From the NCBI GenBank assembly GCA_016712105.1, contig JADJRU010000005.1:236847-300846 (forward strand): a stretch of 64,000 nucleotides of DNA, written 5' to 3'. The position numbers and the translations under genes are program-made. This DNA comes from Ahniella sp. (GTDB lineage Bacteria > Pseudomonadota > Gammaproteobacteria > Xanthomonadales > Ahniellaceae). Numbering within the stretch: the first letter of the stretch is position 1; each line of letters starts with the position of its first letter. Under the pieces are notes generated by a model. The model was not told the origin of the DNA. It was given only the letters and a program-made list of their open reading frames with translations, and did no database searches. Shown here in pieces: positions 1 through 8,752 of this stretch.

Positions 1-182
1 AGCAAAGCCAGCAACGATGCCGGCACCAGCCAGACAGGCTTGCGGGCGTTCCAGGCCACCATCAGCATGGCCACTGGCAAGAGCCAGAGTGCCATCGGCG
101 TGAGACCGGGATCGATCCCCAGCAGGGCGCCATGCGCCAGCAGCGCATAGGCCAGCAAGACGCCGGCAAGCAGGATCTTCAC
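1..182 (-). CDS. Hydrophobic membrane protein, cut by window edge
   Basis: The first 60 codons of a gene run off the left edge of the window. It starts at a GTG that overlaps the ATGTGA end of the acyl carrier protein gene, so the two are translationally coupled. The visible part is almost entirely hydrophobic, with two likely membrane helices split by a short loop (GIDPG) and a basic turn (NARKP). Small membrane proteins like this follow the acyl carrier protein in aryl-polyene/xanthomonadin-type pigment clusters. That family assignment rests on context; the sequence seen supports only a membrane protein. Confidence 0.55.
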   Translation of the reverse strand, partial: MKILLAGVLLAYALLAHGALLGIDPGLTPMALWLLPVAMLMVAWNARKPVWLVPASLLAL

Positions 183-448
183 ATCGTGCGATGGGTTTCG
201 ATGTGCGCCGACAACGCACGCAGCGAGCCGAAGATGCGGCGGTTGTCTTCGTTGTCCGAGCGCAACTGGAAACCGTACTTTTTCGAGACCGCAAGCGCCA
301 GTTCAAGCGCGTCGATCGAGTCGAGACCAAGATCGGCGCCGAACAGCGCCTGTTCAGGGCCAATGTCTTCGGCCTTGACTGTCTCCAGATTCAACGCGGA
401 GACCAACAGTTCGGCGAGCTCCAGCTCGGCCGCGGTTTGAGTACTCAT
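179..448 (-). CDS. Acyl carrier protein (pigment cluster type)
   Basis: An 89-residue acyl carrier protein. The phosphopantetheine attachment serine is Ser44 in the motif GLDSIDALELA, and the rest is the usual acidic four-helix ACP layout. It would carry acyl chains as thioesters in the cytoplasm. It is too divergent to be the housekeeping AcpP. It lies divergently from a halogenase-like flavoprotein and a XanB2-type chorismatase, the setting expected for a xanthomonadin/aryl-polyene ACP. The stop codon overlaps the GTG start of the next membrane-protein gene. Confidence 0.85.
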   Translation of the reverse strand: MSTQTAAELELAELLVSALNLETVKAEDIGPEQALFGADLGLDSIDALELALAVSKKYGFQLRSDNEDNRRIFGSLRALSAHIETHRTM

Positions 449-550
449 GTATCCACCTTGTGGTTTTTGTCTTGCGCGCCCGGTGGCTGGGCCCTTGCGG
501 ACGACCCCTCCGCCAGCATCGCACGGCGATTTTGGTGCGCTAAGTGTATC

Positions 551-1915
551 ATGTGCCTTGTTTTTCCCATTCTTCTGGCTGTGTCGTCACTCCATTCCGA
601 ATCTGATTGCTCCTGCGACGTCGTGGTCGCTGGCGGCGGCCCTGCGGGCAGCACCATCGCTGCGCTGTTGGCCCGCAAGGGCTGGCGCGTGCGCCTGTTC
701 GAGAAGGACACGCACCCGCGTTTTCATATCGGTGAATCACTGCTGCCGATGAGCATGCCGATTCTGGAACGCCTTGGTGTGCTGGCCGAGGCAGAAGCCA
801 TCGGCATCAAGAAACTCGGCGCCGACTTTCCGGCCGCGAATGAACGCGGCTACAACGTGTTCCACTTCGCACGCTCGTTGAATGCCACGTGGCCGCATGC
901 ACTGCAGGTGCGTCGTGACCAGTTCGACGAACTGCTGTTCGTGAATGCCGCACGCGCCGGCGCGACTGCCATGACCGGTCACTGTGTCCGAAAAGTCGAG
1001 GTGCTCGGCGATACCGTTTCAGTGGAAGTGGTCGACGCAGGTGGCCACACCGAAACCCTGCGCACCCGCTATTTTGTCGATGCCAGCGGCCGCGACACCC
1101 TGCTCGGTGATCGGCTCAAACTCAAGCAGAAAAATCCTCGCCATCAGAGTGCGGCACTGTTTGCCCATTTCCGCGGTGCCGAACTCCGACCCGGCGAGGA
1201 CGCCGGCAACATCAGCATCTATCGTTTTGCGCACGGCTGGGTCTGGCTGATCCCGCTGCCGGATCAACTGATGAGTGTCGGTGCTGTCTGTTATCCGGAA
1301 TACCTGAAGCAAAAGAAGGGGCGCGGCACTGAGTTCCTGCTCGATACCTTGCGCGGTATCCCGGAAGTGTGGGCCCGCCTGACTTCAGCCGAACTGGTCG
1401 GCAATCATCATGCCACGGGCAATTACGCTTACTCCTGCAGCGCTTTTGCCGGATCCCGATGGTTGTCGGTCGGTGACGCCTGTGCGTTTGTCGACCCCAT
1501 TTTTTCGAGCGGCGTGTTTCTCGCCATGAACAGCGCGGAACTGGGCGCTGAACTGATTGATCAGGTCTTGCACGAACCGCATCGTGAACGTGCCCTGCAG
1601 GCCCGATACACGCGCACCTTGCGCGCCGGGCTGGCGTGTTTTTCGTGGTTCATCGAACGATTCACGTCACCGGCCATGCGTCAGCTGTTTGCGCATCCGA
1701 GAAACCATTGGCGCGTGGAGGAGGCGTTGATTTCGCTTCTGGCGGGCGATGTGTTCCGGGACGGCGGCGTGCGCCGGCGGTTGCTCTTGTTCAAGGGCAT
1801 CTATTACCTCCAGTCGCTCGTGTTGTGGCGGCTGCAATGGCCTCACATGAAGTTCCTCAAGCGCCAGGCACGGGTGGCGTTCGAGGGCGGCACCACGGGC
1901 CAGGACCATGTCTGA
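551..1915 (+). CDS. FAD-dependent oxidoreductase, halogenase-like
   Basis: About 454 residues of the flavin-dependent tryptophan-halogenase/geranylgeranyl-reductase superfamily. The dinucleotide-binding motif VVVAGGGPAGSTIAALLARKG lies near residues 24-44 and a second FAD contact is VGDACAFVDPIFSSGV further on. The open frame extends upstream to 191, but conservation starts just before the Rossmann motif and the upstream part overlaps the divergent ACP promoter, so I chose the ATG at 551. The halogenase WxWxIP motif appears here as WVWLIPL. Such enzymes occur in xanthomonadin clusters; the substrate cannot be read from sequence. Its end overlaps the next gene by 8 bases. Confidence 0.8.
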   Translation: MCLVFPILLAVSSLHSESDCSCDVVVAGGGPAGSTIAALLARKGWRVRLFEKDTHPRFHIGESLLPMSMPILERLGVLAEAEAIGIKKLGADFPAANERGYNVFHFARSLNATWPHALQVRRDQFDELLFVNAARAGATAMTGHCVRKVEVLGDTVSVEVVDAGGHTETLRTRYFVDASGRDTLLGDRLKLKQKNPRHQSAALFAHFRGAELRPGEDAGNISIYRFAHGWVWLIPLPDQLMSVGAVCYPEYLKQKKGRGTEFLLDTLRGIPEVWARLTSAELVGNHHATGNYAYSCSAFAGSRWLSVGDACAFVDPIFSSGVFLAMNSAELGAELIDQVLHEPHRERALQARYTRTLRAGLACFSWFIERFTSPAMRQLFAHPRNHWRVEEALISLLAGDVFRDGGVRRRLLLFKGIYYLQSLVLWRLQWPHMKFLKRQARVAFEGGTTGQDHV

Positions 1916-2915
1916 ACCAGTCTTGGCAGCGCCGCCTAGATCCGGATTTTCAGTCCGCTACGAGCCAATCGGTCAGTCGGATCCAGACAACACGGTTCTG
2001 GCCGAAGTGGTGTTCGGTGCCCCGCCTTCCGGCGCGGCGTTGCCCGTTCACTCCGGCTTTGAACTGTGGGCCCGGTCGGATTTGTTGCCCGAAAGGGGTG
2101 CATTGGCCGAAATCTGGCGCAGCGCGGGCCCGGTGCGTCGTGGTGTGGACGGCTCCGTCCGGTTTGCCGAAGACACCACACACCTGTTCGGACTCATTGA
2201 AATCGACGAGCGTGATGCCGGCTCGATCGGCAAGGCTTCCGAATTGGCCTATGCCGAAATCGTGCGCTTCATGCGCGATCGTCCGCACGCCAGCATCGTG
2301 CGCTACTGGAACTATTTTTCGCGGATCAACGAAGGTTTGGGTGACGACGAGCGTTACCGTCACTTCTGCACCGGTCGTGCGCTGGGCCTCGGTGATTTTG
2401 TCGTCGAACACCTTCCCGCAGCGACCGCCATCGGGCGACAGGACGACAGCAGCATCCTTCAGGTCTATTGGCTGGCAGCGCAGCGCCCGGGTCAGCACAT
2501 CGAAAATCCGCGGCAGGTGTCGGCGTACCGTTATCCCCGTCGATACGGCCCGACCAGCCCGAGTTTCTCGCGGGCACACTTGCTGCCCGAAGGTCGTCTG
2601 CTCATTTCCGGAACGGCCAGTGTGGTGGGCCACGAAAGCCACCATGTCGGTGATCTGCCGGCGCAGTTCCGTGAAACCGACAGCAACCTGACATCCCTGA
2701 TCCAGGCAGCCCGCTGTTTTTCGGACCGACTGCCGGCCCGGTTTGGCGGGGGTGGCTTGCTGAAGGTCTACCTGCGTGACCACAATGATTTGGCGCAAAC
2801 GGTCGACCTGATGAGCCGTTTCCCGGAAACGCCGTGGATCATCCTTGGCGGGGACATCTGCCGTGCCGATCTGTTGATCGAGATCGACGGGATACACGGG
2901 CCCACCCAGCCCTGA
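1908..2915 (+). CDS. xanB2: Chorismatase, XanB2/FkbO/Hyg5 type
   Basis: A 335-residue protein resembling the chorismatase family that converts chorismate to 3-hydroxybenzoate and 4-hydroxybenzoate (XanB2 in Xanthomonas). Recognisable family stretches are the central RYWNYFSRIN, YRHFCTGRA further on, and the C-terminal ISGTASVVGHES and GGDICRADLLIEIDG segments. 3-Hydroxybenzoate is the known starter for xanthomonadin and 4-hydroxybenzoate feeds ubiquinone. The gene overlaps the upstream flavoprotein gene by 8 bases, so both are probably one transcription unit. The family is confident; the product ratio is unknown. Confidence 0.85.
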   Translation: MSEPVLAAPPRSGFSVRYEPIGQSDPDNTVLAEVVFGAPPSGAALPVHSGFELWARSDLLPERGALAEIWRSAGPVRRGVDGSVRFAEDTTHLFGLIEIDERDAGSIGKASELAYAEIVRFMRDRPHASIVRYWNYFSRINEGLGDDERYRHFCTGRALGLGDFVVEHLPAATAIGRQDDSSILQVYWLAAQRPGQHIENPRQVSAYRYPRRYGPTSPSFSRAHLLPEGRLLISGTASVVGHESHHVGDLPAQFRETDSNLTSLIQAARCFSDRLPARFGGGGLLKVYLRDHNDLAQTVDLMSRFPETPWIILGGDICRADLLIEIDGIHGPTQP

Positions 2916-2921
2916 TTCAGG

Positions 2922-3806
2922 TCAGGTGATCAGCAAATCAAGAGAGTGCCGGTTGGCAATGCCGATCAGTGCCGGGTCCACTCGTGGGCGTCGAAGCACA
3001 AAACCCGGTACGTGCTGGGATAGTCGCGTGACCCAACCCAGATGTGCGGCGAGTTCGTTCGCATCGAACAGGCGCGCGGCAACACTGTCACGAATCAACC
3101 GAAGACGCATCTCGACCGGAGAGAGCGGCCTCAGGACCGGGGTTGTGATGGCATCGTCGAATTCGGGCCACACGATGTTCCGAAGGTGCGTCGAAACGGG
3201 GGCCGGCAACAGGATCGGATCGAGCTTCAATTGTGGAACGTTCGTGCAGAATCCGAAGTCGCCGCCGAGCACCACGAGGTCGTCCGCCACCCGCAGGATC
3301 GGTCCGGATGGACCCGCGATCGGATTGGCGGCCAAACGCGCCAGCGACGATTTGCCTTGCCCGGAGGGCCCGGCCAGCAGCACGATGCCGCGCGTATCGG
3401 CGACGGCCGCAGCGTGTAACGCAAACGCGCCGTGCCGGGCGCACAGCAACAACAGTCCCGGCCCGAGCAGGGCTTCGACCACATCCCGGCGACTCTCCTC
3501 CGTAGGCGCCGTCACCTCGGCAGTCTGACCCGCGATCCGCAGCGTGAGGCCGTGCTCGAACTGAAACCGGCGCTGATCGGCCACACCTGCCGAGATCCGG
3601 ACCTTGTGCAAGGTGCCGCCGAGTTGGGCATCGATCGTTGTGGACGGCTGCCCGGGCGGTTCGGGCACGAACTCCGGCATTTGAGCAGCCACGCGGACAG
3701 ACGCACCCGGATCAATCCGGAAGTTGCTGTGAACGATCCGGCCGGCCATCGACGTCGACCAAACCTCGGCCGATGCCGGCTGGCGACGGTCGATCAGGCG
3801 CAACAT
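2922..3806 (-). CDS. HPr-kinase-like protein of the lasso locus
   Basis: An HprK-type kinase fold. The P-loop GPSGQGKSS is followed by RVADDLVVL (the paired aspartates typical of HPr kinases) and PQLKLDP. Upstream lies the usual ALHAAAV segment. Proteins of this type occur in many lasso-peptide clusters, where the characterised Firmicute example phosphorylates the precursor C-terminus. Here it is encoded 186 bases downstream of a lasso precursor on the same strand. The start is uncertain: ATG at 3806 gives 294 residues, while a TTG at 3929 would add 41 residues without obvious conservation. The precursor here does not end in serine, so the target is unclear. Confidence 0.75.
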   Translation of the reverse strand: MLRLIDRRQPASAEVWSTSMAGRIVHSNFRIDPGASVRVAAQMPEFVPEPPGQPSTTIDAQLGGTLHKVRISAGVADQRRFQFEHGLTLRIAGQTAEVTAPTEESRRDVVEALLGPGLLLLCARHGAFALHAAAVADTRGIVLLAGPSGQGKSSLARLAANPIAGPSGPILRVADDLVVLGGDFGFCTNVPQLKLDPILLPAPVSTHLRNIVWPEFDDAITTPVLRPLSPVEMRLRLIRDSVAARLFDANELAAHLGWVTRLSQHVPGFVLRRPRVDPALIGIANRHSLDLLIT

Positions 3807-3992
3807 GGGATCAGGTTGTTTGAACCGCCGTGTTGATGCATTCGCCGGCAACACGGTCGCCGCCGGAGGACGCACGCGGCACAGCCGCCGCGCCGCATTC
3901 GCGCGCAAAGAAACCGCCGGGGCGCCCAATGCCCCAGTTCGCGCAGAATTCTGTTTGCCCCTGCCTGTCCAGCCTTGCGGCCAAGCCCCTGG

Positions 3993-4166
3993 TTACGGAC
4001 AACCCGGGCATTTGAAGCCACCAGCGCCACCGGAGTCACCGACACCGGGCGACGCGCCCAGCGTGATGTCACGCAGCGCACCGAGGTCTGTCAGTTCCGG
4101 CACCACATAAGCCTTCGACGGCAGTGTCGGTTGAACTGAAGCTAGGTTATTGCTCAACTTGGTCAT
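3993..4166 (-). CDS. Lasso peptide precursor
   Basis: A 57-residue peptide too short for routine gene calling. The leader carries YVVPELTDLGALRDIT, an exact match to the lasso leader consensus YxxPxLxxxGxxxxxT, with the key Thr at the penultimate leader position. Cleavage after TL leaves a 21-residue core that begins GASPGVGD, placing Gly1 and Asp8 correctly for an eight-residue macrolactam ring. The tail is Gly-rich and ends FKCPGCP, with two cysteines (core positions 17 and 20) that could form a tail disulfide. The gene starts 19 bases after the cyclase stop and precedes the HprK-like gene. Confidence 0.85.
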   Translation of the reverse strand: MTKLSNNLASVQPTLPSKAYVVPELTDLGALRDITLGASPGVGDSGGAGGFKCPGCP

Positions 4167-4185
4167 GATTCAGGTTTTCCGATAC

Positions 4186-5863
4186 TTAAAGCGGATGATA
4201 GCGCAAGCTTCCGGCATGAATCGCTGCTTGCCGCCATTTCTCATAGCAAACGGCCTGCCAAAGCCGCAGCCCGGACGCCTCGTCCAGCCCCGCGTACAGT
4301 GCTTGTTCAACCACCGACGCGTTCATGAAAGTTTGCCATGTTGTTCCGGACTGGAACAGGAACGCAGCCACGTCGTCCCGATGTTCGCGTAATCCCCGCC
4401 AAAACCAGGGCGCCAGACTTCCGGATTTGGGGCGCTGCCAGACCAGTTCCGGCACCCGCGTCGACAGCCATTGCCGGGTCAGCCATTTGCGGACCCCCTG
4501 CCGTTCCGACAGATGCACCGGCAGGGCCAGCGACAGGTCGATCATCCCCCGGTGACGATAAGGGAACCGCATGTCCAGCCCGTGGCGCTCGGCGAACCAC
4601 CAGGCGCCCTCGGCATCCAGATGGGCTGCCGGGCCAAACAAGTCGGGTAAGCGGCTCGGATCTTCCGCCTTCAGCGACGCCCACGGCTGTTCGGGCAACT
4701 CCTGCAGCAGCGACAAGGCATAGGGGGCAAGGATTTCCGGCCTGCCTGTGGGTGCGGGACGATGCCAACCCCGACGCAGGCGCCGCTGCACTTTTTGTCC
4801 ACAGATGCCGGGCAGCCAAATCAGGCCGATGATGGCGCCAGGCCGAACTGATTGCCGTGTGGGGCTCGGGATAGAAGTGATCGCCAAAGTTGCCCGACAA
4901 CAGGGTCTGCACCCCCTGCCCGGCCGCGACGTGCATCACGGCGTCGTTCATCGCCCGATAGGGATTGGCCAGCGGCGCATCCGGATGGATCGGAAGCCGG
5001 TCGAGGTCGGCGAACGGCAGTTGGTCCACCGGCACCCATTCCAGCGGCAAACCCAGTGCCTGTGCGGTGGCGCGGGCGTAGGCGGACTCGTCCGCACTCG
5101 GCTCCGCCGACAACACCCAGCTGTAGAGGCGTGCTGGCAGCCCCGACGCGGCCAAGGCAGCCGCCAGCGTGGTCGAGTCCAGGCCACCGCTCAGCATCAG
5201 GCCTGCCGGCCCCGATCCGACCGCATCCCGTGTTGCCGCCAGCAGGCGGACTTCGAATTGTTGTTGCCAATCGGCGTCACTGCCGGCCGCGATGGGTTCC
5301 GGTCGGTAGTCTTCGGCGGGAACCACGGTGCTGGTTGACCCGTCGGCGGCCAGTTCCAGGGTCTGTCCGGACGCCAATGCCGTGACCCCGGCGAAGAAGC
5401 AGGCGGGCGGCGACGAGGGACGGAGGCCAAAGAACGCGGCGACGGCGGTCTCGTTTTCGACCACCGGCAGGTTTAATGCCGCGAGGACCAGGCGTGGGGA
5501 GGTGGCGGCAGCCAGAACCCCGCCATGTTTGGCCCAATACCAATTGCGTTCGGCATGCCAGGCACGGAACAGGGACCAGGCCCCGGAAGCCTGGCGCTTC
5601 AGCCTCAGCCCATGCGCAGCGGGGCGATCAGCGACTGGTCCGGCGGCGCCTTCACTGTCCAACTCGAACACCAGCGTGTCGGGTTCGGCTTGATGGCGCA
5701 CGATCGCAGGCCCGGTTTGCCAGATCAGTGTGGCCTGGTCGACGTGATACAGACGCTGCGGCCTGGCTGGTGATTCGATGCCATGCAGCCACGACCGCAC
5801 CCGCGCTTCAGCGGCGGCGCGAGGTTCGGGTTCGGAACTGAGCAGAAGCACCAGAGCGGTCAT
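4186..5863 (-). CDS. Lasso cyclase (asparagine synthetase-like), frameshifted
   Basis: An asparagine-synthetase-B-like protein, the family that closes the macrolactam ring of lasso peptides by ATP-dependent activation of the ring Asp or Glu. The PP-loop SGGLDS is intact at residues 225-230, followed by GNFGDHFY. The N-terminal glutaminase-like domain starts MTALVLLL and lacks the catalytic Cys2. The frame breaks at a run of five T on the plus strand (4792-4796). Adding one base joins ARHLWTK to VQRRLRRGWHRPAP and gives about 559 residues with the expected C-terminal part. Because conserved housekeeping genes nearby show the same kind of break, a sequencing error is as likely as real inactivation. 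Confidence 0.8.
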
Positions 5864-5958
5864 GCCTGAATCATGCAGTACCGCGCCAGCCGAATCGAGC
5901 GTCTACACACAAAGTACGGGATAATCCCGGTTCTTCAGGCTCTCCCAGGATGCGCTTC

Positions 5959-7559
5959 ATGAGCGAACGCGATGTAATGGAGTACGAGGTGGTCATCGTT
6001 GGCGCCGGCCCGTCCGGCCTGGCCGCGGCCATTCGGCTGAAACAGCTCAGCCCCGAGACCACCGTCTGCGTGATCGAGAAAGGCTCGACCGTCGGCGCAC
6101 ACATCCTGTCTGGCGCGGTCATCGACCCTGCGCCGCTCGATGCCTTGTTGCCGGGCTGGCGCGACAACCCGCCGCCGATCTGCGTGCCGGCCACGACCGA
6201 CGAGTTCTGGTGGCTGACCAAAACCGGCGGCCGCAAACTGCCCACGCCGCCGCAACTGCACAACCATGGCAACTTCATTGTCTCGCTGGGCGCCACCTGC
6301 GCCTGGCTGGCGCCTCAGGCCGAAGCGCTGGGCGTCGAGATTTATCCCGGCTTCGCCGCCTCGGAAGTGCTGTTTGGAGACCAGGGCGAAGTCGTCGGTG
6401 TCCGGATTGGCGACATGGGTGTCGCCAAGGACGGCAGCTTCAAGGATGGCCACACGCTCGGCATCGATATCCGCGCGAAGCTGACCATCTTCGGCGAAGG
6501 CGCCCGCGGGCATCTGACCAAACAACTGGTTCCGCGCTTCAAGCTGGACGCCAACAGCGACCCGCAGACCTACTCGATCGGCATCAAGGAACTGTGGCAG
6601 TTGCCGCCCGGCCGCGTCACGCCGGGTCACATCGTGCACACCTGCGGCTGGCCGGCAGACAACGCCACCTATGGCGGCAGCTTCCTGTACCACCTGGACA
6701 AGGACCGCGTCGCAGTGGGCTACGTCACCGGTCTCGACTATCAGGACACCCGCCTGTCGCCGTACGAACTGTTCCAGCAGTACAAACACCACCCGCATGT
6801 GAAGGCGCTGCTCGAAGGCGGGACCATCCTGTCGTATGGCGCCCGCGCGATCGCTGCCGGCGGCTACCAGAGCCTGCCGAAATGCGACATGCCGGGTGCC
6901 ATGCTGATCGGCGACGGCGCCGGCTTGCTGAATGTCCCGAAGATCAAGGGCACCCACCAGGCCTTGCGCAGCGGCATGATCGCTGCCGAACACTGGGTCG
7001 AGAAGAAGACCCCGAAGGTTTTGACACGCGACTGCGCGGCTCTGCCGTGATGGCGGAACTGAAGAAGGTGCGCAACATCAAGCCCGGATTCCACAAGGGT
7101 TTGTGGTTCGGCCTGATCAACGCCGGCCTGGAAACCGCCACCGGTGGTCGAACACCCTGGACCCTGCGCAACCACGCCGACTATTCGCAAACACGCAAGA
7201 TCGCCGAACACGAATCGCCCAAACGGGACTTCATCACCGAGAAAACCTTGCCGCCCCGTGATCGCCTGGCGTCGGTGTTCTACGCCAGCACGGCACACGA
7301 GGAAGACCAGCCGGTCCACCTGAAAGTCGCCGACACGAACGTCTGCATCACGACCTGCGTGACCGAATACCAGAACCCGTGTACGCGGTTCTGCCCGGCC
7401 GGCGTCTATGAGATCGCCGAGGACGACACCGGCAAACGCCTGCAGATCAATGCCGCCAACTGCGTCCACTGCAAGACCTGCGACATCAAGGACCCGTACC
7501 AGATCATTACCTGGGTCACGCCGGAAGGCGGGGCGGGGCCGAATTACCAGAATCTGTAG
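5959..7559 (+). CDS. Electron transfer flavoprotein-ubiquinone oxidoreductase, frameshifted
   Basis: This membrane-associated FAD/4Fe-4S enzyme passes electrons from ETF (fatty-acid and amino-acid oxidation) to ubiquinone. The FAD motif VVIVGAGPSGLAAAIRLK is at the N-terminus, and the C-terminal cluster cysteines are in CTRFCPAGVYE and CVHCKTCDIKDP. The frame is lost at CCCC (7010-7013); one added C restores VEKKTPEGFDTRLRGSAVMAE. The reconstructed length, about 534 residues, fits the family. I chose ATG 5959 over 5950 because AGGA lies 8 bases upstream. The break in a conserved gene points to a base-calling error. Confidence 0.9.
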
Positions 7560-7576
7560 CGGCACCATGAACGTCC

Positions 7577-7606
7577 CACCGGCTTGCCGCCCTGCGCAAG
7601 CCGGTG
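7577..7606 (+). terminator. Hairpin after the ETF-QO gene
   Basis: A perfect 10-bp stem (CACCGGCTTG with CAAGCCGGTG) around a 10-base loop lies 17 bases after the stop codon. No T-run follows, so it is at best a weak or Rho-assisted terminator. Confidence 0.4.
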
Positions 7607-7658
7607 CCAAACTCCCGGAACTTTCTCCAGCCCGCCCGGTCTGTGAGGGGCTGCTAAT

Positions 7659-7687
7659 TGACCCAGCGCACAAGTCGAGCTGGACAC
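7659..7687 (+). repeat. Solo copy of an IS-end-like sequence
   Basis: The sequence contains TGACCC, CACAAGTC and GCTGGACAC with the same spacing as the terminal inverted repeat of the IS at 27329-29336. No partner end or transposase remnant is visible nearby. It may be a relic end, part of a short non-autonomous element, or a host motif. Confidence 0.45.
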
Positions 7688-7745
7688 TCGCATCCCCACA
7701 GGGCCACGGACGGCCTGACTCCCGATTCCATAGTTGAGGTGATCC

Positions 7746-8471
7746 ATGATTCGTTTCGCTGCTTTGTCGCTGGCCCTGGCCGGTTCCCTGTCTGCCACCA
7801 GTGTCCACGCCGACGAGGCCAGTGTTCGCGCCGCGATCAAGACGCTGGTGCCGAACGCTGCGATCGAATCGATCGCCGACGCTGCCATGCCCGGTTATTC
7901 CGAAGTCATGATCGGCGGCAGCGTCGTCTATGTCAGCAATGACGGCAAGTACCTGATCCAGGGCTCGGTCTACGACATCGCGAACAAGGCCGACCTGACC
8001 GAACAGCGCCGCGCCACCACGCGCAAGACGGAACTCGCCAAGGTCACCGCCGACAAGCGCATCCGCTTCAAGGCCAAGGAAGAAAAGTTCCGCGTCACGG
8101 TGTTCACCGACATCGACTGTGGCTACTGCCGCAAGCTGCATCAGGAAATGGCGCAGTACAACGACCTCGGCATCACCGTCGACTATCTGTTCTTCCCGCG
8201 CGCCGGCCTGAACTCCGAGTCGTTCAACAAGGCCGTTTCGGTCTGGTGTGCCGCCGACAAGCTGGCCGCGATGACCGACGCCAAGAATGGCAAGGACCTG
8301 CCGGCCAAGACCTGCGCGAACCCGATCGCCGATGACTACGCCCTCGGCCAGAAGGTCGGCGTGAACGGCACCCCGGCCATCTTCACCGACGACGGTACGC
8401 AGGTAGGCGGTTATGTTCCTGCGGCCAGTCTGTTGGAGCGCTTGAACAGCAAGCAGACCACCGGCCGCTGA
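7746..8471 (+). CDS. dsbC: Thiol:disulfide interchange protein DsbC
   Basis: A periplasmic disulfide isomerase of 241 residues. The signal peptide is MIRFAALSLALAGSLSATSVHA. The N-terminal dimerisation domain covers roughly residues 24-85, and the thioredoxin-fold domain has the catalytic CGYC at 125-128 in FTDIDCGYCRKLH, with the cis-Pro segment NGTPAIF near 209. It reshuffles wrong disulfides in exported proteins. A strong terminator follows directly. The disulfide-bearing lasso tail or the cysteine-rich exported proteins further on could be clients, but that is conjecture. Confidence 0.92.
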   Translation: MIRFAALSLALAGSLSATSVHADEASVRAAIKTLVPNAAIESIADAAMPGYSEVMIGGSVVYVSNDGKYLIQGSVYDIANKADLTEQRRATTRKTELAKVTADKRIRFKAKEEKFRVTVFTDIDCGYCRKLHQEMAQYNDLGITVDYLFFPRAGLNSESFNKAVSVWCAADKLAAMTDAKNGKDLPAKTCANPIADDYALGQKVGVNGTPAIFTDDGTQVGGYVPAASLLERLNSKQTTGR

Positions 8472-8499
8472 TTTCCGGTTGGAGTGGTTGGAAGAAAAG

Positions 8500-8525
8500 A
8501 GCCCCGCAATGCGGGGCTTTTTTTG
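8500..8525 (+). terminator. Rho-independent terminator of dsbC
   Basis: The stem AGCCCCGC with GCGGGGCT around a short loop is followed by a run of seven or more T, starting 28 bases after the dsbC stop. Confidence 0.9.
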
Positions 8526-8589
8526 TCCGGCTCGCTCAGAAGATATCGAGTCCTGCCGAAGGAATTCTTCGCCCCGACTTGTACTGGGG

Positions 8590-8748
8590 CCAATCTGCTC
8601 ATCCGGCCTTCGGCCACCTTCCCCGTCCGGACCTTCGCGCCAATCTGCCCCTCATCCGGCCTTCGGCCACCTTCCCCGCACGACACTTCGCGCCAATCTG
8701 GCCCTCATCCGGCCTTCGGCCACCTTCTCCCGTTTCACGGGAGAAGGG
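8590..8748. repeat. Triplicated hairpin repeat (TCATCCGGCCTTCGGCCACC family)
   Basis: Three direct copies of a unit of about 53 bp each contain CATCCGGCCTTCGGCCACCT, whose core GGCCTTCGGCC forms a small hairpin. The last copy ends in a longer stem, CTTCTCCCG with CGGGAGAAG. The same element occurs at 15841-16018 and 27217-27328, so it is a dispersed REP-like family. It lies between convergent genes. Confidence 0.85.
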
Positions 8749-8752
8749 TTTG

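Noticed and set aside
191..550. N-terminal extension of the flavoprotein
   Set aside because: It runs antisense through the ACP gene and its promoter, and the FAD motif begins just after ATG 551.
3794..4081. Extra small genes between the lasso precursor and the kinase (possible RRE or second precursor)
   Set aside because: The frames have no RRE-like, peptidase-like or leader-motif features and overlap the precursor or kinase in other frames.
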